From Bacteroidales bacterium (GTDB lineage: Bacteria > Bacteroidota > Bacteroidia > Bacteroidales > UBA932): a stretch of 40,964 nucleotides of DNA. How positions within the stretch are numbered: the first letter of the stretch is position 1; every line of letters starts with the position of its first letter. Shown piece after piece: positions 16,685 to 26,193 of the stretch. The translations under genes were made by a program, and so were the position numbers. The DNA lies in the NCBI GenBank assembly GCA_017446775.1, contig JAFSQE010000009.1, positions 1 through 40,964 on the forward strand. The letters are read 5' to 3'. The notes under the pieces are model-generated. The model did not search any database and was not told the origin of the DNA. It saw nothing but the letters and a program-made list of their open reading frames with translations.

Positions 16685-17993
16685 CGCATTTGCAAGAACA
16701 TACATACAGCTGGAGTCAATAACCAAGGCGACTGTTTCGCTGCACGCAGAGGGCATCAGCAACGATGAGATGGCCAGCGTGGCCGGCCGTCTGGCGCAGG
16801 TTGTGAAAATCAAGGGCGATACTGTGACCCTGCAGGTTTTTGCAGGAACAGAGGGCATCCCCACCAATGCGGAGGTCAAGTTCCTGGGCGAGGCACCCTC
16901 GCTGCGCGTGAGCGATGACCTCTCCGGGCGATTCTTCAATGCCTACGGCGACCCGATAGACGGCGGCCCCAGGGTAGAGGGAGAGAAGCGCTTTATAGGC
17001 GGCCCCTCAGTGAACCCCTACAAGCGCCAGCAGCCGTCGCAGCTGATACCTACCGGCATCGCCGGCATCGACCTTAACAACACCCTGGTCACCGGCCAGA
17101 AGATCCCCTTCTTTGCCGACCCCGACCAGCCGTATAACCAGGTGATGGCGCAGGTGGCGCTGCGTGCCGATGTGGATAAGATTATCCTGGGCGGCATGGG
17201 CCTTAGCAACGACGACTACCTCTATTTCAAGCAGGCATTCGAGTCGGCAGGTGCGCTTAACAAGATCATCAGCTTTGTGAACACCACCGACCAGCCGCCG
17301 GTAGAACGGTTGCTGATTCCCGATATGGTGCTCACCGCTGCAGAATATTTCGCCGTGGACAAGCACGAGAAGGTGCTGGTGCTGCTCACCGACATGACAC
17401 TCTATGCCGATGCGCTGTGTATCGTATCCAACCGTATGGACCAGATCCCGTCCAAGGACTCCATGCCCGGCTCGCTCTATTCGGACCTGGCGAAGATCTA
17501 CGAGAAGGCGGTGCAGCTGCCCGACGGCGGGTCCATCACCATTATCGCAGTAACGACCTTGAACGACGGAGACATCACCCACGCCATTCCGGACAACACC
17601 GGTTATATCACAGAGGGTCAGCTGTTCCTGCGTATGGACACCGACACCGGGAAGGTCATCATCGATCCGTTCCGCAGCCTGTCTCGTCTGAAACAGCTGG
17701 TACAGGGCAAGAAGACCCGCGAGGATCACAGCGCCGTGATGAACGCCTCCGTGCGCCTTTATGCCGACGCTGCCAGCGCCAAGACCAAGCTGGAGAACGG
17801 CTTCGACCTCTCTGACTACGACAAGCGGTGTCTGGAGTATGCCAAGGAGTATTCTGTGAAGCTGCTGGCCATAGATGTGAACCTCACCATAGAGGAGATG
17901 CTGGATACCGCGTGGGGCCTGTTCAAAAAATACTTCTCCAAGACCGAGACCGGTATCAAGGAGGCCCTTACAGAAAAATACTGGAAAGACTAA
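16671..17993 (+). CDS. ntpB: V/A-type ATPase subunit B
   Basis: This is the non-catalytic head subunit, 440 residues from the ATG at 16671; a TTG two codons upstream is a less likely start. The ATG overlaps the end of ntpA by 14 nt. The motifs PTGIAGIDLNNTLVTGQKIP, ILGGMGLSNDDYLYF, LLTDMTLYADAL and IPDNTGYITEGQLFLR are characteristic. There is no P-loop Gly-Lys-Thr, as expected. The segment after GQKIP (FFADPDQPYN) is of the type I associate with the Chlamydia/Borrelia/Bacteroidota branch rather than the FSGSGLPHN form of Thermus and Enterococcus. Confidence 0.96.
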   Translation: MATNNAFARTYIQLESITKATVSLHAEGISNDEMASVAGRLAQVVKIKGDTVTLQVFAGTEGIPTNAEVKFLGEAPSLRVSDDLSGRFFNAYGDPIDGGPRVEGEKRFIGGPSVNPYKRQQPSQLIPTGIAGIDLNNTLVTGQKIPFFADPDQPYNQVMAQVALRADVDKIILGGMGLSNDDYLYFKQAFESAGALNKIISFVNTTDQPPVERLLIPDMVLTAAEYFAVDKHEKVLVLLTDMTLYADALCIVSNRMDQIPSKDSMPGSLYSDLAKIYEKAVQLPDGGSITIIAVTTLNDGDITHAIPDNTGYITEGQLFLRMDTDTGKVIIDPFRSLSRLKQLVQGKKTREDHSAVMNASVRLYADAASAKTKLENGFDLSDYDKRCLEYAKEYSVKLLAIDVNLTIEEMLDTAWGLFKKYFSKTETGIKEALTEKYWKD

Positions 17994-17999
17994 CGGCAG

Positions 18000-18608
18000 A
18001 TGGCCATAAAGTATCAATATAACAAGACGTCGCTCACGGAGCTCGGCCGCCAGCTGAAGATCCGCACCCGCGCGCTGCCTACTCTTAAGAACAAGGAGAG
18101 TGCGTTGAGGGCGGAGGTAAAGCATGCCAAAGAGCGGGCGGAGGAGCTTTCCGGGGAGTACCTGAAGGCGCTGGAGAGCTACGACTATATGGCCGCCCTC
18201 TGGAACGAGTTCGAACCCGGACTGATTACAATTGAGGGGGTAGAGCTTCAGGTCGTTAAGGTGGCGGGGGTCAAGACACCCCACCTTAAGCAGATCAACT
18301 ACTCCGTGAAGCCGTTCGACGCCTTTGCAAAACCCATGTGGTATACCGATGGTGTGGAGATTCTCAAGGATTTGGCCCAGATAGGTATCGAGAGCCAGAT
18401 TCTGCTGGAGAAAGCCCGCATTCTGGACTACCAGCGCAAGAAGACGACCCAGAAGGTGAATCTGTACGAGAAGGTGCAGATTCCCGGTTACCAGGAGGCG
18501 ATGCGCAAGATCAAGCGCTTTATGGAGGATGAGGAGAACATCTCCAAGGCCTCTCAGAAGATAGTAAAGGTCCGCCACGCGGCAGAAGAAGAGGAGGAGC
18601 AGGCATGA
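18000..18608 (+). CDS. ntpD: V/A-type ATPase subunit D (central rotor shaft)
   Basis: The 202-residue, highly charged protein is predicted to form two long antiparallel helices (about 8-65 and 130-190), the shape of the central shaft subunit D that rotates inside A3B3. The N-terminal YNKTSLTELGRQLKIRTRALPTLKNKESAL is family-like. It begins 6 nt after ntpB, and its stop overlaps the ntpI start (ATGA), so translation is coupled. Length is near normal (about 200-215). Confidence 0.92.
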   Translation: MAIKYQYNKTSLTELGRQLKIRTRALPTLKNKESALRAEVKHAKERAEELSGEYLKALESYDYMAALWNEFEPGLITIEGVELQVVKVAGVKTPHLKQINYSVKPFDAFAKPMWYTDGVEILKDLAQIGIESQILLEKARILDYQRKKTTQKVNLYEKVQIPGYQEAMRKIKRFMEDEENISKASQKIVKVRHAAEEEEEQA

Positions 18609-20350
18609 TAGAGCGGATGACCAAATATTCGTTTATCCTTCTGGATAGGGAAAAAGAGGGCTTCCTGGAAGATCTCTCGGGGCTTGGAGTGATGGATATC
18701 AGCCGCTCTTCCAAGGCTATAGACGAGCGTTCTGCGCAGATGCTGCGCGAAGCAGAAAGCCTTAAGCGGCGAATAGAGCTGCTGGAAAAGGGCACCTGGA
18801 ACCGTGACGAAGGCTACGCCGCCCTGCTGCAGCAAAAGGCGGATGCAGAGCGGGAGCTGGATGCAAGGCTCCCCTGGGGTGAGTTTGACCCTGCACAGGC
18901 ACAGGCTCTGGAGAAAAGCGGAATCAGCTTTCATTACTATATCGTTCCGGAGAAGAAATTCGATCCAGCCTGGGAAGAGCAGTATGCCGCACAGGTTGTC
19001 TGCCGCAAAGATAGCAAAATCTATCTGGCGGTAGCCGCAGCCGTGGGGGAGACCCTTCCGATTCCTTTCGAGCCGGTGGCTGGCCCTTCCGGAACCATGG
19101 CACAGGCACAGGGTCGTGTGAGCGATGCATCCGATGCCATTGCAGCCCGCGTCGCCGCCCTCGAGGCGGAGCGCGAATCCTTGCCGGAGTTGAAAGAGAA
19201 GCTCGCCGACCAGAAGCACGACCTCGATCTTTATTGGGCCAGGGCGACCGGCGAGAGCGCGGCAGAAGATCATCTTGCAGTTTATATCGGCTTTGCTCCT
19301 TCAGCGAAAGACAAGGAGATCCAGGAGAGGCTCGATTCAATGGGATACTTCTACCTGGCAGCTGCTGCATCGGCAGAGGATAACCCGCCCATCAAGCTCA
19401 AAAACAGGTGGTTTGCACGCCAGTTCGAAGTGCTGACGGGCATGTACGGCATGCCTGTATACGACGAATTCGATCCGACGCCGCTGCTGGCCCCGTTCTT
19501 CCTTCTGTTCTTCTCAATGTGTATGGGAGATGCCGGATACGGCCTGATTCTTATTGCAATAGGTCTGATGCTCCGCAACATGAAGGGGGGACTTGCCCAG
19601 TCGTGGCGGCTGGTAACGATGCTGGGCGTAGGTACGCTGGTCATAGGTACCCTGCTTGGCACCTTCTTCGGCATCAGCCTGGCCGAGGCATCCTGGGTTC
19701 CGCAGGTCCTCAAGGATTGCATGATTACCGGAGAAATCTTCGGATTCAATGCACAGATGGTACTGGCCATCGCAGTAGGTGTGTTCCACATCAGCCTGGC
19801 GATGGTGGTCAAAGCCATTATCTATACCCGCCGCTTCGGTTTCAAGGAGACCGTCTCCACGTGGGGATGGGTTACTCTGATAGTGGGCGGACTCATCGTT
19901 GGCGGCTTCGCCCTTGCGGGGGTGATTGACGCCGGTGTCACGAAGATAGCCCTGATGGCCATCGGAATTGTCGCCGCCCTGGGCATCTTTATCTTCAACA
20001 AGCCGGGCCGCAATCCGCTCATCAACATCGGTGCCGGCCTGTGGGATACCTATGGAATGGTCACCGGTCTGGTGGGAGACGTGCTCAGCTACATCCGCCT
20101 CTTTGCCCTTGGCCTTGCGGGCAGCATGCTGGGTGCATCTTTCAACACACTGGCATCCATGACGCTGGGTTCCAACCCCACCTGGCAGTGGTTTTTCTTT
20201 GTACTCATCGCCCTGATAGGCCATTCGCTCAACTTTGCGATGGCATGTCTGGGAGCCTTTGTACACCCGTTGCGACTCAATTTCCTGGAGTTCTTCAAGA
20301 ACAGCGGATATGAGGGCAAGGGCACTCAATACAACCCGATTATCAAATAA
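18605..20350 (+). CDS. ntpI: V/A-type ATPase membrane subunit I (a-subunit)
   Basis: The 581-residue stator subunit has a soluble N-terminal half (1-290, with long helices) that binds the peripheral stalk, and a membrane half (about 300-570) with seven to eight hydrophobic segments. The first membrane segment carries PFFLLFFSMCMGDAGYGLI, a conserved subunit I motif. The segment GDVLSYIRLFALGLAGSML carries the essential arginine that works against the ring glutamate. It is slightly shorter than the 650-residue Enterococcus protein. The start overlaps ntpD by four bases. Confidence 0.95.
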   Translation: MIERMTKYSFILLDREKEGFLEDLSGLGVMDISRSSKAIDERSAQMLREAESLKRRIELLEKGTWNRDEGYAALLQQKADAERELDARLPWGEFDPAQAQALEKSGISFHYYIVPEKKFDPAWEEQYAAQVVCRKDSKIYLAVAAAVGETLPIPFEPVAGPSGTMAQAQGRVSDASDAIAARVAALEAERESLPELKEKLADQKHDLDLYWARATGESAAEDHLAVYIGFAPSAKDKEIQERLDSMGYFYLAAAASAEDNPPIKLKNRWFARQFEVLTGMYGMPVYDEFDPTPLLAPFFLLFFSMCMGDAGYGLILIAIGLMLRNMKGGLAQSWRLVTMLGVGTLVIGTLLGTFFGISLAEASWVPQVLKDCMITGEIFGFNAQMVLAIAVGVFHISLAMVVKAIIYTRRFGFKETVSTWGWVTLIVGGLIVGGFALAGVIDAGVTKIALMAIGIVAALGIFIFNKPGRNPLINIGAGLWDTYGMVTGLVGDVLSYIRLFALGLAGSMLGASFNTLASMTLGSNPTWQWFFFVLIALIGHSLNFAMACLGAFVHPLRLNFLEFFKNSGYEGKGTQYNPIIK

Positions 20351-20354
20351 TTAA

Positions 20355-20813
<459 letters not shown>

Positions 20814-20829
20814 CAAGCCGCCCGCCATC

Positions 20830-20867
20830 AAAAAAGGGTCTGCCGTATCTGGCAGGCCCTTTTTTTT
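20830..20867. terminator. Bidirectional terminator between ntpK and xerD
   Basis: The stem GGGTCTGCC/GGCAGGCCC (20836-20844 with 20851-20859, one G-U type pair) is flanked by an A run on the left and a T run on the right. It can therefore terminate both the rightward V-ATPase transcript and the leftward ftsE-nth-xerD transcript, whose last stop codon is at 20869. Confidence 0.85.
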
Positions 20868-20868
20868 G

Positions 20869-21771
20869 TTACCGCTCCGGGTGGTATTTCAGGATGGACT
20901 CCTGCCATTTGGCGGAGTCGATGTGGGTGTAGATCTCTGTGGTGAGGATGGATTCGTGGCCGAGCATCTGCTGGACCACGCGCAAATCGGCACCGTTCTC
21001 TACCAGGTGGGTAGCGAACGAGTGGCGGAATGTGTGCGGAGATATGGTCTTGGAGATATGTGCCAGTGCTGCGGCATCACCCACAATCTTGAACACCATC
21101 TGCCGGGTGAGGGGCCGTCCGCGGCGGTTCAGGAACAGATAGTCCTCCGCGCCGTGCGCCACCGGGAGTTTGCGGCGCTGCTCCAGGTAGAGCGTGACCG
21201 CCTTTACGGCATATTCTCCCACCGGAATCAGCCGCTGCTTGGAACCTTTACCAACGACCTTGATGAATCCGTCGCTGAAATACAGGTCCGATATCTTGAG
21301 TGAGGTGAGTTCGCTCACGCGCAGTCCGCAGCTGTAGAGCATCTCCAGTATGGCTTTGTTCCGATGCCCCTCCGGCTTTGAAAGGTCCACGGAATTGATG
21401 ATGGCATCGACCTCCTCTACGCTGAGCACGACCGGCAGGTATCGCTGTATCTTGGGGGCATCCAGCGCATCGCAGGGCGAACGGCCGATTCGGTTTTCAC
21501 GCTCCAAAAAGTCGTAGAAGGATTTTATGGAACTTATTACCCTGGCCTGAGACCGCTTTGAAATGCCGCTTTCTGCCAGAAATGCCACATATCGGCACAA
21601 ATCATCTCCGGTGGCCTCTTCTGGATTTTCGCGCCCCAGTCCGCCAAGAAAATCGCACAGCGCGGTGGCATCCCTGCCATAACTCTCAATTGTATTTGGG
21701 GACATGCTCCGCTCGAAGCGCAGGTAGCTGCAGAAGTCGGCTATCGTTCCGGAATAATTACCGCGCGCCAT
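20869..21771 (-). CDS. xerD: Tyrosine recombinase XerD
   Basis: The ATG at 21771 gives 300 residues, the usual XerC/XerD length; the open frame extends further upstream into nth but that part is not family-like. An N-terminal SAM-like DNA-binding domain (1-105) precedes the catalytic domain with the full active-site set: Arg151 (CGLRVSEL), Lys175, His246 and Arg249 (HTFRHSFATHL), His272 (MLGHESILTT) and Tyr281 (nucleophile). Xer proteins resolve chromosome dimers at dif during division. The gene overlaps nth by 14 bp and ends one base before the terminator. No integrase-type cargo or attachment site is nearby, so I read it as the housekeeping enzyme. Confidence 0.93.
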   Translation of the reverse strand: MARGNYSGTIADFCSYLRFERSMSPNTIESYGRDATALCDFLGGLGRENPEEATGDDLCRYVAFLAESGISKRSQARVISSIKSFYDFLERENRIGRSPCDALDAPKIQRYLPVVLSVEEVDAIINSVDLSKPEGHRNKAILEMLYSCGLRVSELTSLKISDLYFSDGFIKVVGKGSKQRLIPVGEYAVKAVTLYLEQRRKLPVAHGAEDYLFLNRRGRPLTRQMVFKIVGDAAALAHISKTISPHTFRHSFATHLVENGADLRVVQQMLGHESILTTEIYTHIDSAKWQESILKYHPER

Positions 21772-22402
21772 CGCACCGTCGCTTTTTGAATTCGGGGCAG
21801 AATTGCGCCAGTCCGCAATTGTCACAAAGGGGTCTGGCCGCCTTGCAGACGTAGCGTCCGTGAAGAATCAGCCAGTGGTGTGCCGTGGGGCGCTTCTGCT
21901 CCGGGATGTTGGCCGTGAGGTCTTTCTCTACCGCAAGCGGGGTTGTTCCACGCGAGAGTCCCAGCCTGTGGGCGACCCTGAACACGTGGGTATCCACCGC
22001 AATCACGGGGTTGTCCCACAGTACGCTGGTAACCACATTGGCCGTCTTGCGCCCTACGCCGGGGAGCTTCTGCAGTTGCTCACTGTCTTTGGGCACTTCG
22101 CCGCCAAAGTCGTTTACTATCATTCTTGCAGCCTCCAGAAGATGCTGTGTCTTGCTGTTGGGGTAGGAGACCGATTTGATAAAAGGGAAGAGCTGTTCTT
22201 CTGTCGCCGCAGCCATCTCTTCAGGGGTGGGGAAGGCCTCGAAAAGGGCGGGTGTTACCATGTTTACCCGCTTGTCGGTGCACTGGGCAGAGAGCATCAC
22301 CGCCACCAGCAGCTGCCAGGGATTGTCAAAATGCAGCTCTGGCTGCGCCACGGGCATATTGGTCTCAAACCACCCGACGATATCGGCATAGTGCTTTTTC
22401 AT
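21758..22402 (-). CDS. nth: Endonuclease III (DNA glycosylase/AP lyase)
   Basis: The ATG at 22402 gives 214 residues, matching Nth (about 211). The protein removes oxidised pyrimidines in base excision repair. The helix-hairpin-helix LPGVGRKTANVV supplies catalytic Lys119, and AVDTHVFRVAHRLGL supplies Asp137. The C-terminal [4Fe-4S] motif is CX6CX2CX5C (Cys186, 193, 196, 202). It starts 8 nt after ftsE and overlaps xerD by 14 bp. An open frame upstream of the ATG lies inside ftsE and was not used. Confidence 0.97.
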   Translation of the reverse strand: MKKHYADIVGWFETNMPVAQPELHFDNPWQLLVAVMLSAQCTDKRVNMVTPALFEAFPTPEEMAAATEEQLFPFIKSVSYPNSKTQHLLEAARMIVNDFGGEVPKDSEQLQKLPGVGRKTANVVTSVLWDNPVIAVDTHVFRVAHRLGLSRGTTPLAVEKDLTANIPEQKRPTAHHWLILHGRYVCKAARPLCDNCGLAQFCPEFKKRRCDGAR

Positions 22403-22410
22403 GGTGCCGG

Positions 22411-23121
22411 TTAAAAGTCCAGGTCGATAATATCCTGCCCGCCGGCGATTTCGTGGCAGCTGCAATCCTTGCAGACGAACACCCGGCCAGGATATTTGCC
22501 AAGCAGGGCGGTGTTGTGGGTAACCATGACTATTGCTGTACCGGTTTCGCAATTGATGCCCATCAAAAGGTCCATTATGCCCACCGCAGTCTCATTGTCA
22601 AGGTTGCCGGTGGGTTCGTCGGCCAGAATTACCTCCGGGGTGTTGAGCAGGGCGCGGGCAATCGCCACCCGCTGCTGTTCTCCGCCGGAGAGCTGGTGCG
22701 GCATCTTGTGCGCCTTGCTGCCAAGACCCACCATATCCAGGGTCTCTGCGATGCGCGCCTTGATTGCGGAGCCATCTTTCCAGCCGGTGCTGCGCAGCAC
22801 AAACTCCAGATTATCGTACACAGAGCGGTCCATAAGCAGTTTGAAGTCCTGGAACACCACCCCCAGAGAGCGCCTTAGGTATGGAATTTGCTTACGTTTA
22901 ATGCCGATGAGATTGAATTCACCCACACGGGCACTGCCGTTTCTTACGGGATTCTCTGCTGTAAAAGAGCGCAGAATGGATGTCTTGCCGCTGCCCACCT
23001 TGCCGGTGAGATATACAAAGTCGCCCCTGTTGAGCGTAAAATCCAGTTGTTCGATAACCAGGCTGTCGCCATTGTTGATGTCGACTTTTGAGAATTCAAT
23101 CAGTGGTGTATTTGCATCCAT
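22411..23121 (-). CDS. ftsE: FtsE-like cell-division ABC transporter ATPase
   Basis: The 236-residue ATPase has Walker A GKVGSGKT (40-47), the Q-loop VFQDFKLL, signature LSGGEQQRVAIARALL, Walker B VILADEPTGNLD, and the switch His in MVTHN. The YDNLEFVL segment after the Q-loop and the overall form match FtsE, which with FtsX controls septal peptidoglycan hydrolases. No ftsX is adjacent; in Bacteroidota it is often elsewhere. Other small ABC ATPases such as LolD are alternatives, but the EFSKVDI start and the VFQDFKLL loop favour FtsE. First gene of the ftsE-nth-xerD operon. Confidence 0.85.
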   Translation of the reverse strand: MDANTPLIEFSKVDINNGDSLVIEQLDFTLNRGDFVYLTGKVGSGKTSILRSFTAENPVRNGSARVGEFNLIGIKRKQIPYLRRSLGVVFQDFKLLMDRSVYDNLEFVLRSTGWKDGSAIKARIAETLDMVGLGSKAHKMPHQLSGGEQQRVAIARALLNTPEVILADEPTGNLDNETAVGIMDLLMGINCETGTAIVMVTHNTALLGKYPGRVFVCKDCSCHEIAGGQDIIDLDF

Positions 23122-23125
23122 AAAG

Positions 23126-23133
23126 CAAAATTA
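23126..23133 (-). promoter_or_regulatory. Candidate -7 box for the ftsE-nth-xerD operon
   Basis: On the minus strand the sequence is TAATTTTG, an exact TAnnTTTG match, ending only 5 nt before the ftsE ATG at 23121. If used, the message would have almost no leader. Confidence 0.45.
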
Positions 23134-23145
23134 GAAAAAATAGCT

Positions 23146-23153
23146 TAATTTTG
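23146..23153 (+). promoter_or_regulatory. Candidate -7 box for the TPR-barrel operon
   Basis: TAATTTTG on the plus strand matches TAnnTTTG and lies 16 nt before the ATG at 23170. It is back to back with the matching minus-strand box for ftsE, 12 bp away. Confidence 0.5.
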
Positions 23154-23169
23154 GACGAATAATATCGCG

Positions 23170-26100
23170 ATGAACCGTATGCGAAATAAGATACTATCCG
23201 TGGCGGTCGCAATGCTACTGTTGCCGATTGCACATTCCGCTCCTGCACAGGTACTTGGAGGGGACACCTTCGCTGTCCGTCTGGAGCGGGCCAAAGAATT
23301 GTATAACAGCGGGATGTTCGTATCCGCAGAGAAAGAGCTGGAATCGCTGGCAGATGATCTGCCCGACAAGCGGTCGCTGCTCTACTCCGAGGTGATGGCC
23401 AACAAGATAATGTGCGCCATTGCACTTGGACGCAACGATGTGGACGGACTTGTGAAGAACCTGGAGATAGATTTTCCCAACGACCCTCAGCTGGCTGTGC
23501 TGAAGCTGAACCTGGCCGATGCCAAGTTCGACAGCCAGGACTATACCGACGCGCTGGTGATGTATGAAGGCATCCAGCCCCGCAACCTCTATCGCAGCGC
23601 CCTCACCCCGTTTTATTTCAAGAAATCTTACTGCAGCATCTACGCCGGTAAATATGCCGATGCCCTGGAAGGGTTCCAGAAGGTGATAGGCCGGCCGCAG
23701 TCGCAATATACCTATCCGGCAATCTACTACTCGGGCTATGTGAACTATCTTGAAAAGCGTTTCAGCGACGCCTATGCATATTTCGAGACGGCCCGCGAAG
23801 ATACCCGCTTCACCCTGCTGGCAGATTACTATATGGTAGAGTGCAAGTTCATGATGAAGGATTACGACTACACCATCAAGAACGGCCCCAAACTCTATTC
23901 CAAGGTCAACAAGCAGCAGAAAGCCGACCTGAGCCGCATGGTGGCGGAATCCTATTTCGGCAAGGGAGACAACCACGAGGCTATGCGCCACCTGCAGCAG
24001 TACCTCGCGTCCGATGTCAAGGTAACCCGCAAAGACCGCTATTTTTACGGCGTGTTGGCATATTCTCTTGGCGAGACCGACAATGCGATCGCTGCACTTT
24101 CCGAGGTGGTTGGCAGCGATGATGCCATAGGCCAGAGCGCATATTACTACCTGGCCAACTGCTATCTGGGCAAGCGCAACAAGATGGCGGCGCTGGAGGC
24201 TTTCCGCTCTGCTTCGCAGCTCAACTATGACGATACGGTCGCAGAAGATGCGCTGTTCAACCTGGCCAAGCTAAGCTACGACGTGAATTCCGACATATCG
24301 GTTTTCCGCAAATATGTAGAGAAGTATCCCGACAGCGGCAAAGACGATATCATCAACTCTTATGTGGCGACATCGTCGCTTGAAGGCAAGGATTATGTCT
24401 CTGCGATAGATGCCATCCACAAGATATCGGCTCCGTCTGCCGCCGACCGCGCGAACCTGCAGAAGGCGCTGCTGCTGCGTTCTGTAGAGCTTATCAATTA
24501 CGGCGGATACCGTGCTGCGATTCCGCTCCTGCAGGAGGCAGAGGATTTGGGCGAGCATCCTATGACCACCAGCGTGGCCAAGTTTTACCTGGCAGAGTGC
24601 CAGTACAACCTTGGCAACTACCGCGCAGCCCTTTCTGAGCAGAACTCACTGCTGATGGATCCGGAATTCATGAATACCAACCTTGGTATGGAGCTCTGCT
24701 ACAACGTTGGCTACACCCACTTCAAGCTGGGGGATTTCAACTCTGCATCGAAGTATTTCGAGCAGTATCTGGATGTGGCAGACGACAGCGCGGGTTCGAC
24801 CTACCGTGATGCCGCCCTGCGTCTGGCCGACTCTTATTTCATGCGCAACAGCTACGATGCCGCTGCAAAAGAATACGAGCGGGTGGCGACCCAGTACCGG
24901 GACGGAGACCTCTATCCCTGGTATCAGGCATCGCTGGCCTATGGCCTGGTGGGTAACGAGGCAAAGAAGCAGAGCCTGCTGGAGAGTGCGGTAAAACAGA
25001 ACCGCAAGTCTCCGCTCTACTATACGACCCTGTATGAGTTGGGTCGCTCTTATGTCCAGTCCGGCAAGGACGCCCAGGCTCAGAAAGTGTTCAATGAGAT
25101 CATATCTTCCCGCGACAGCAACTACTACGGCCGTGCGCTGCTGGAGATGGCTATGATAAATGTCAATGCCGGCCAGTATTCCCAGGCCATATCGTACTAC
25201 GACAAGGTGGTCCGCCAACTGCCCGGTACGGCCGATGCATCAACCGCCCTGTCTGGCATGGAGAGCGTATATCAGTTGCTTAACCGTCCGTCTGAATATC
25301 TTGCATATCTGGATAAGGTCGGCCTTTCTGACATAAAGACGGCAGGGGAGAAGGAGGATATGATATTCAAGGCTGCAGAGCAGCTGTATCTCTCCGGGAA
25401 ACATTCCGATGCCCTGCGTTCCCTGCGGGCTTACATAGACGATTTTCCCAAGGGGAACTATCTGGGCCGCGCTTATTTCTACACTGCCGAGGCATACCGC
25501 AAGCAGGGGCGCAAGGAATTTGCTGCCGACGCTTATGAGAAGGCCATGAAATACGACATAGGGGAGTTTAAGCTTACCGCGATGAGCCAGTATGCCGATT
25601 TGACATACGGTCTGGGACAGTACGGCAAGGCAGCTACAGCATATAAGGATCTGATAGATGTTACCACCGACGATGCTGCCAAGGCAAAGGCACAGCTGGG
25701 CGTGGTGCTCTCTGAATACGGTGGCCGCCACTATCTGCGTGCAATAGAGGAGGCGGAGCGGCTCAAAGGGGCGACAGACGATGCGGCGGCAATCCGTCAG
25801 GCCGATTTTGTCTCTGCCAAATCTTATATCGTGCTGGGCGACCGGGAAGAGGCCAAACCTATCCTTAAGGCTCTGTCGAAGGATGTGAACGATGCCATTG
25901 GCGCAGAGAGTGCATATATCCTGATAGAGGATACGTACAACTCCGGCGATTACGCCACCCTTGAAGATATGGTGTATGAATTTGCCGACAAGAACTCCAA
26001 CCAGGTTTACTGGCTTGCCAAGAGCTTCATAGCACTGGGCGATTCGTTTGCCGACCGCGGCGAGACAGAGCAGGCCACGGCGACCTGGCAGAGCATTGCC

Positions 26101-26193
26101 GACAACTATTCATCCAACGGCAAGCAGGACGATGTCCTTGAGCAGGTCCAGATGAGACTCAAGAAGATACAATCGAAGAATTCCGCCAAATGA
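23170..26193 (+). CDS. Large secreted tetratricopeptide-repeat protein
   Basis: The 1007-residue protein has a signal peptide (about 1-26, VAMLLLPIAHSAPAQ). The rest is a chain of TPR-like helical pairs with recurring patterns such as YxLAxCYLGKxNKxAALEAFRxA, YNLGNYxxAL, FKLGDFNSASKYFEQYL and YRKQGRKEFAADAYEKAM, perhaps 20 or more units. This is a long periplasmic solenoid, a scaffold for protein partners, with no enzyme motif. Its stop overlaps the start of the beta-barrel gene (ATGA), so the two products are made together and probably work together. I cannot name a specific family. Confidence 0.85.
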   Translation: MNRMRNKILSVAVAMLLLPIAHSAPAQVLGGDTFAVRLERAKELYNSGMFVSAEKELESLADDLPDKRSLLYSEVMANKIMCAIALGRNDVDGLVKNLEIDFPNDPQLAVLKLNLADAKFDSQDYTDALVMYEGIQPRNLYRSALTPFYFKKSYCSIYAGKYADALEGFQKVIGRPQSQYTYPAIYYSGYVNYLEKRFSDAYAYFETAREDTRFTLLADYYMVECKFMMKDYDYTIKNGPKLYSKVNKQQKADLSRMVAESYFGKGDNHEAMRHLQQYLASDVKVTRKDRYFYGVLAYSLGETDNAIAALSEVVGSDDAIGQSAYYYLANCYLGKRNKMAALEAFRSASQLNYDDTVAEDALFNLAKLSYDVNSDISVFRKYVEKYPDSGKDDIINSYVATSSLEGKDYVSAIDAIHKISAPSAADRANLQKALLLRSVELINYGGYRAAIPLLQEAEDLGEHPMTTSVAKFYLAECQYNLGNYRAALSEQNSLLMDPEFMNTNLGMELCYNVGYTHFKLGDFNSASKYFEQYLDVADDSAGSTYRDAALRLADSYFMRNSYDAAAKEYERVATQYRDGDLYPWYQASLAYGLVGNEAKKQSLLESAVKQNRKSPLYYTTLYELGRSYVQSGKDAQAQKVFNEIISSRDSNYYGRALLEMAMINVNAGQYSQAISYYDKVVRQLPGTADASTALSGMESVYQLLNRPSEYLAYLDKVGLSDIKTAGEKEDMIFKAAEQLYLSGKHSDALRSLRAYIDDFPKGNYLGRAYFYTAEAYRKQGRKEFAADAYEKAMKYDIGEFKLTAMSQYADLTYGLGQYGKAATAYKDLIDVTTDDAAKAKAQLGVVLSEYGGRHYLRAIEEAERLKGATDDAAAIRQADFVSAKSYIVLGDREEAKPILKALSKDVNDAIGAESAYILIEDTYNSGDYATLEDMVYEFADKNSNQVYWLAKSFIALGDSFADRGETEQATATWQSIADNYSSNGKQDDVLEQVQMRLKKIQSKNSAK

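Noticed and set aside
17007-18578. Minus-strand open frame of 523 codons across ntpB and ntpD
   Set aside because: It lies opposite two subunits with clear motifs; no domain is recognisable and it has no promoter. Shadow frame.
20869-21771. Tyrosine recombinase as an integrase marking a mobile element
   Set aside because: It has XerD length and motifs, sits in an operon with ftsE and nth, and is flanked by conserved housekeeping genes, with no attachment repeats seen.
21772-21825. N-terminal extension of xerD of 18 codons
   Set aside because: It overlaps conserved C-terminal nth sequence; the ATG at 21771 gives the standard 300-residue XerD.
22403-22552. N-terminal extension of nth of 50 codons
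   Set aside because: It lies inside ftsE, is low-quality Arg/Pro-rich sequence, and the ATG at 22402 gives the standard Nth length.
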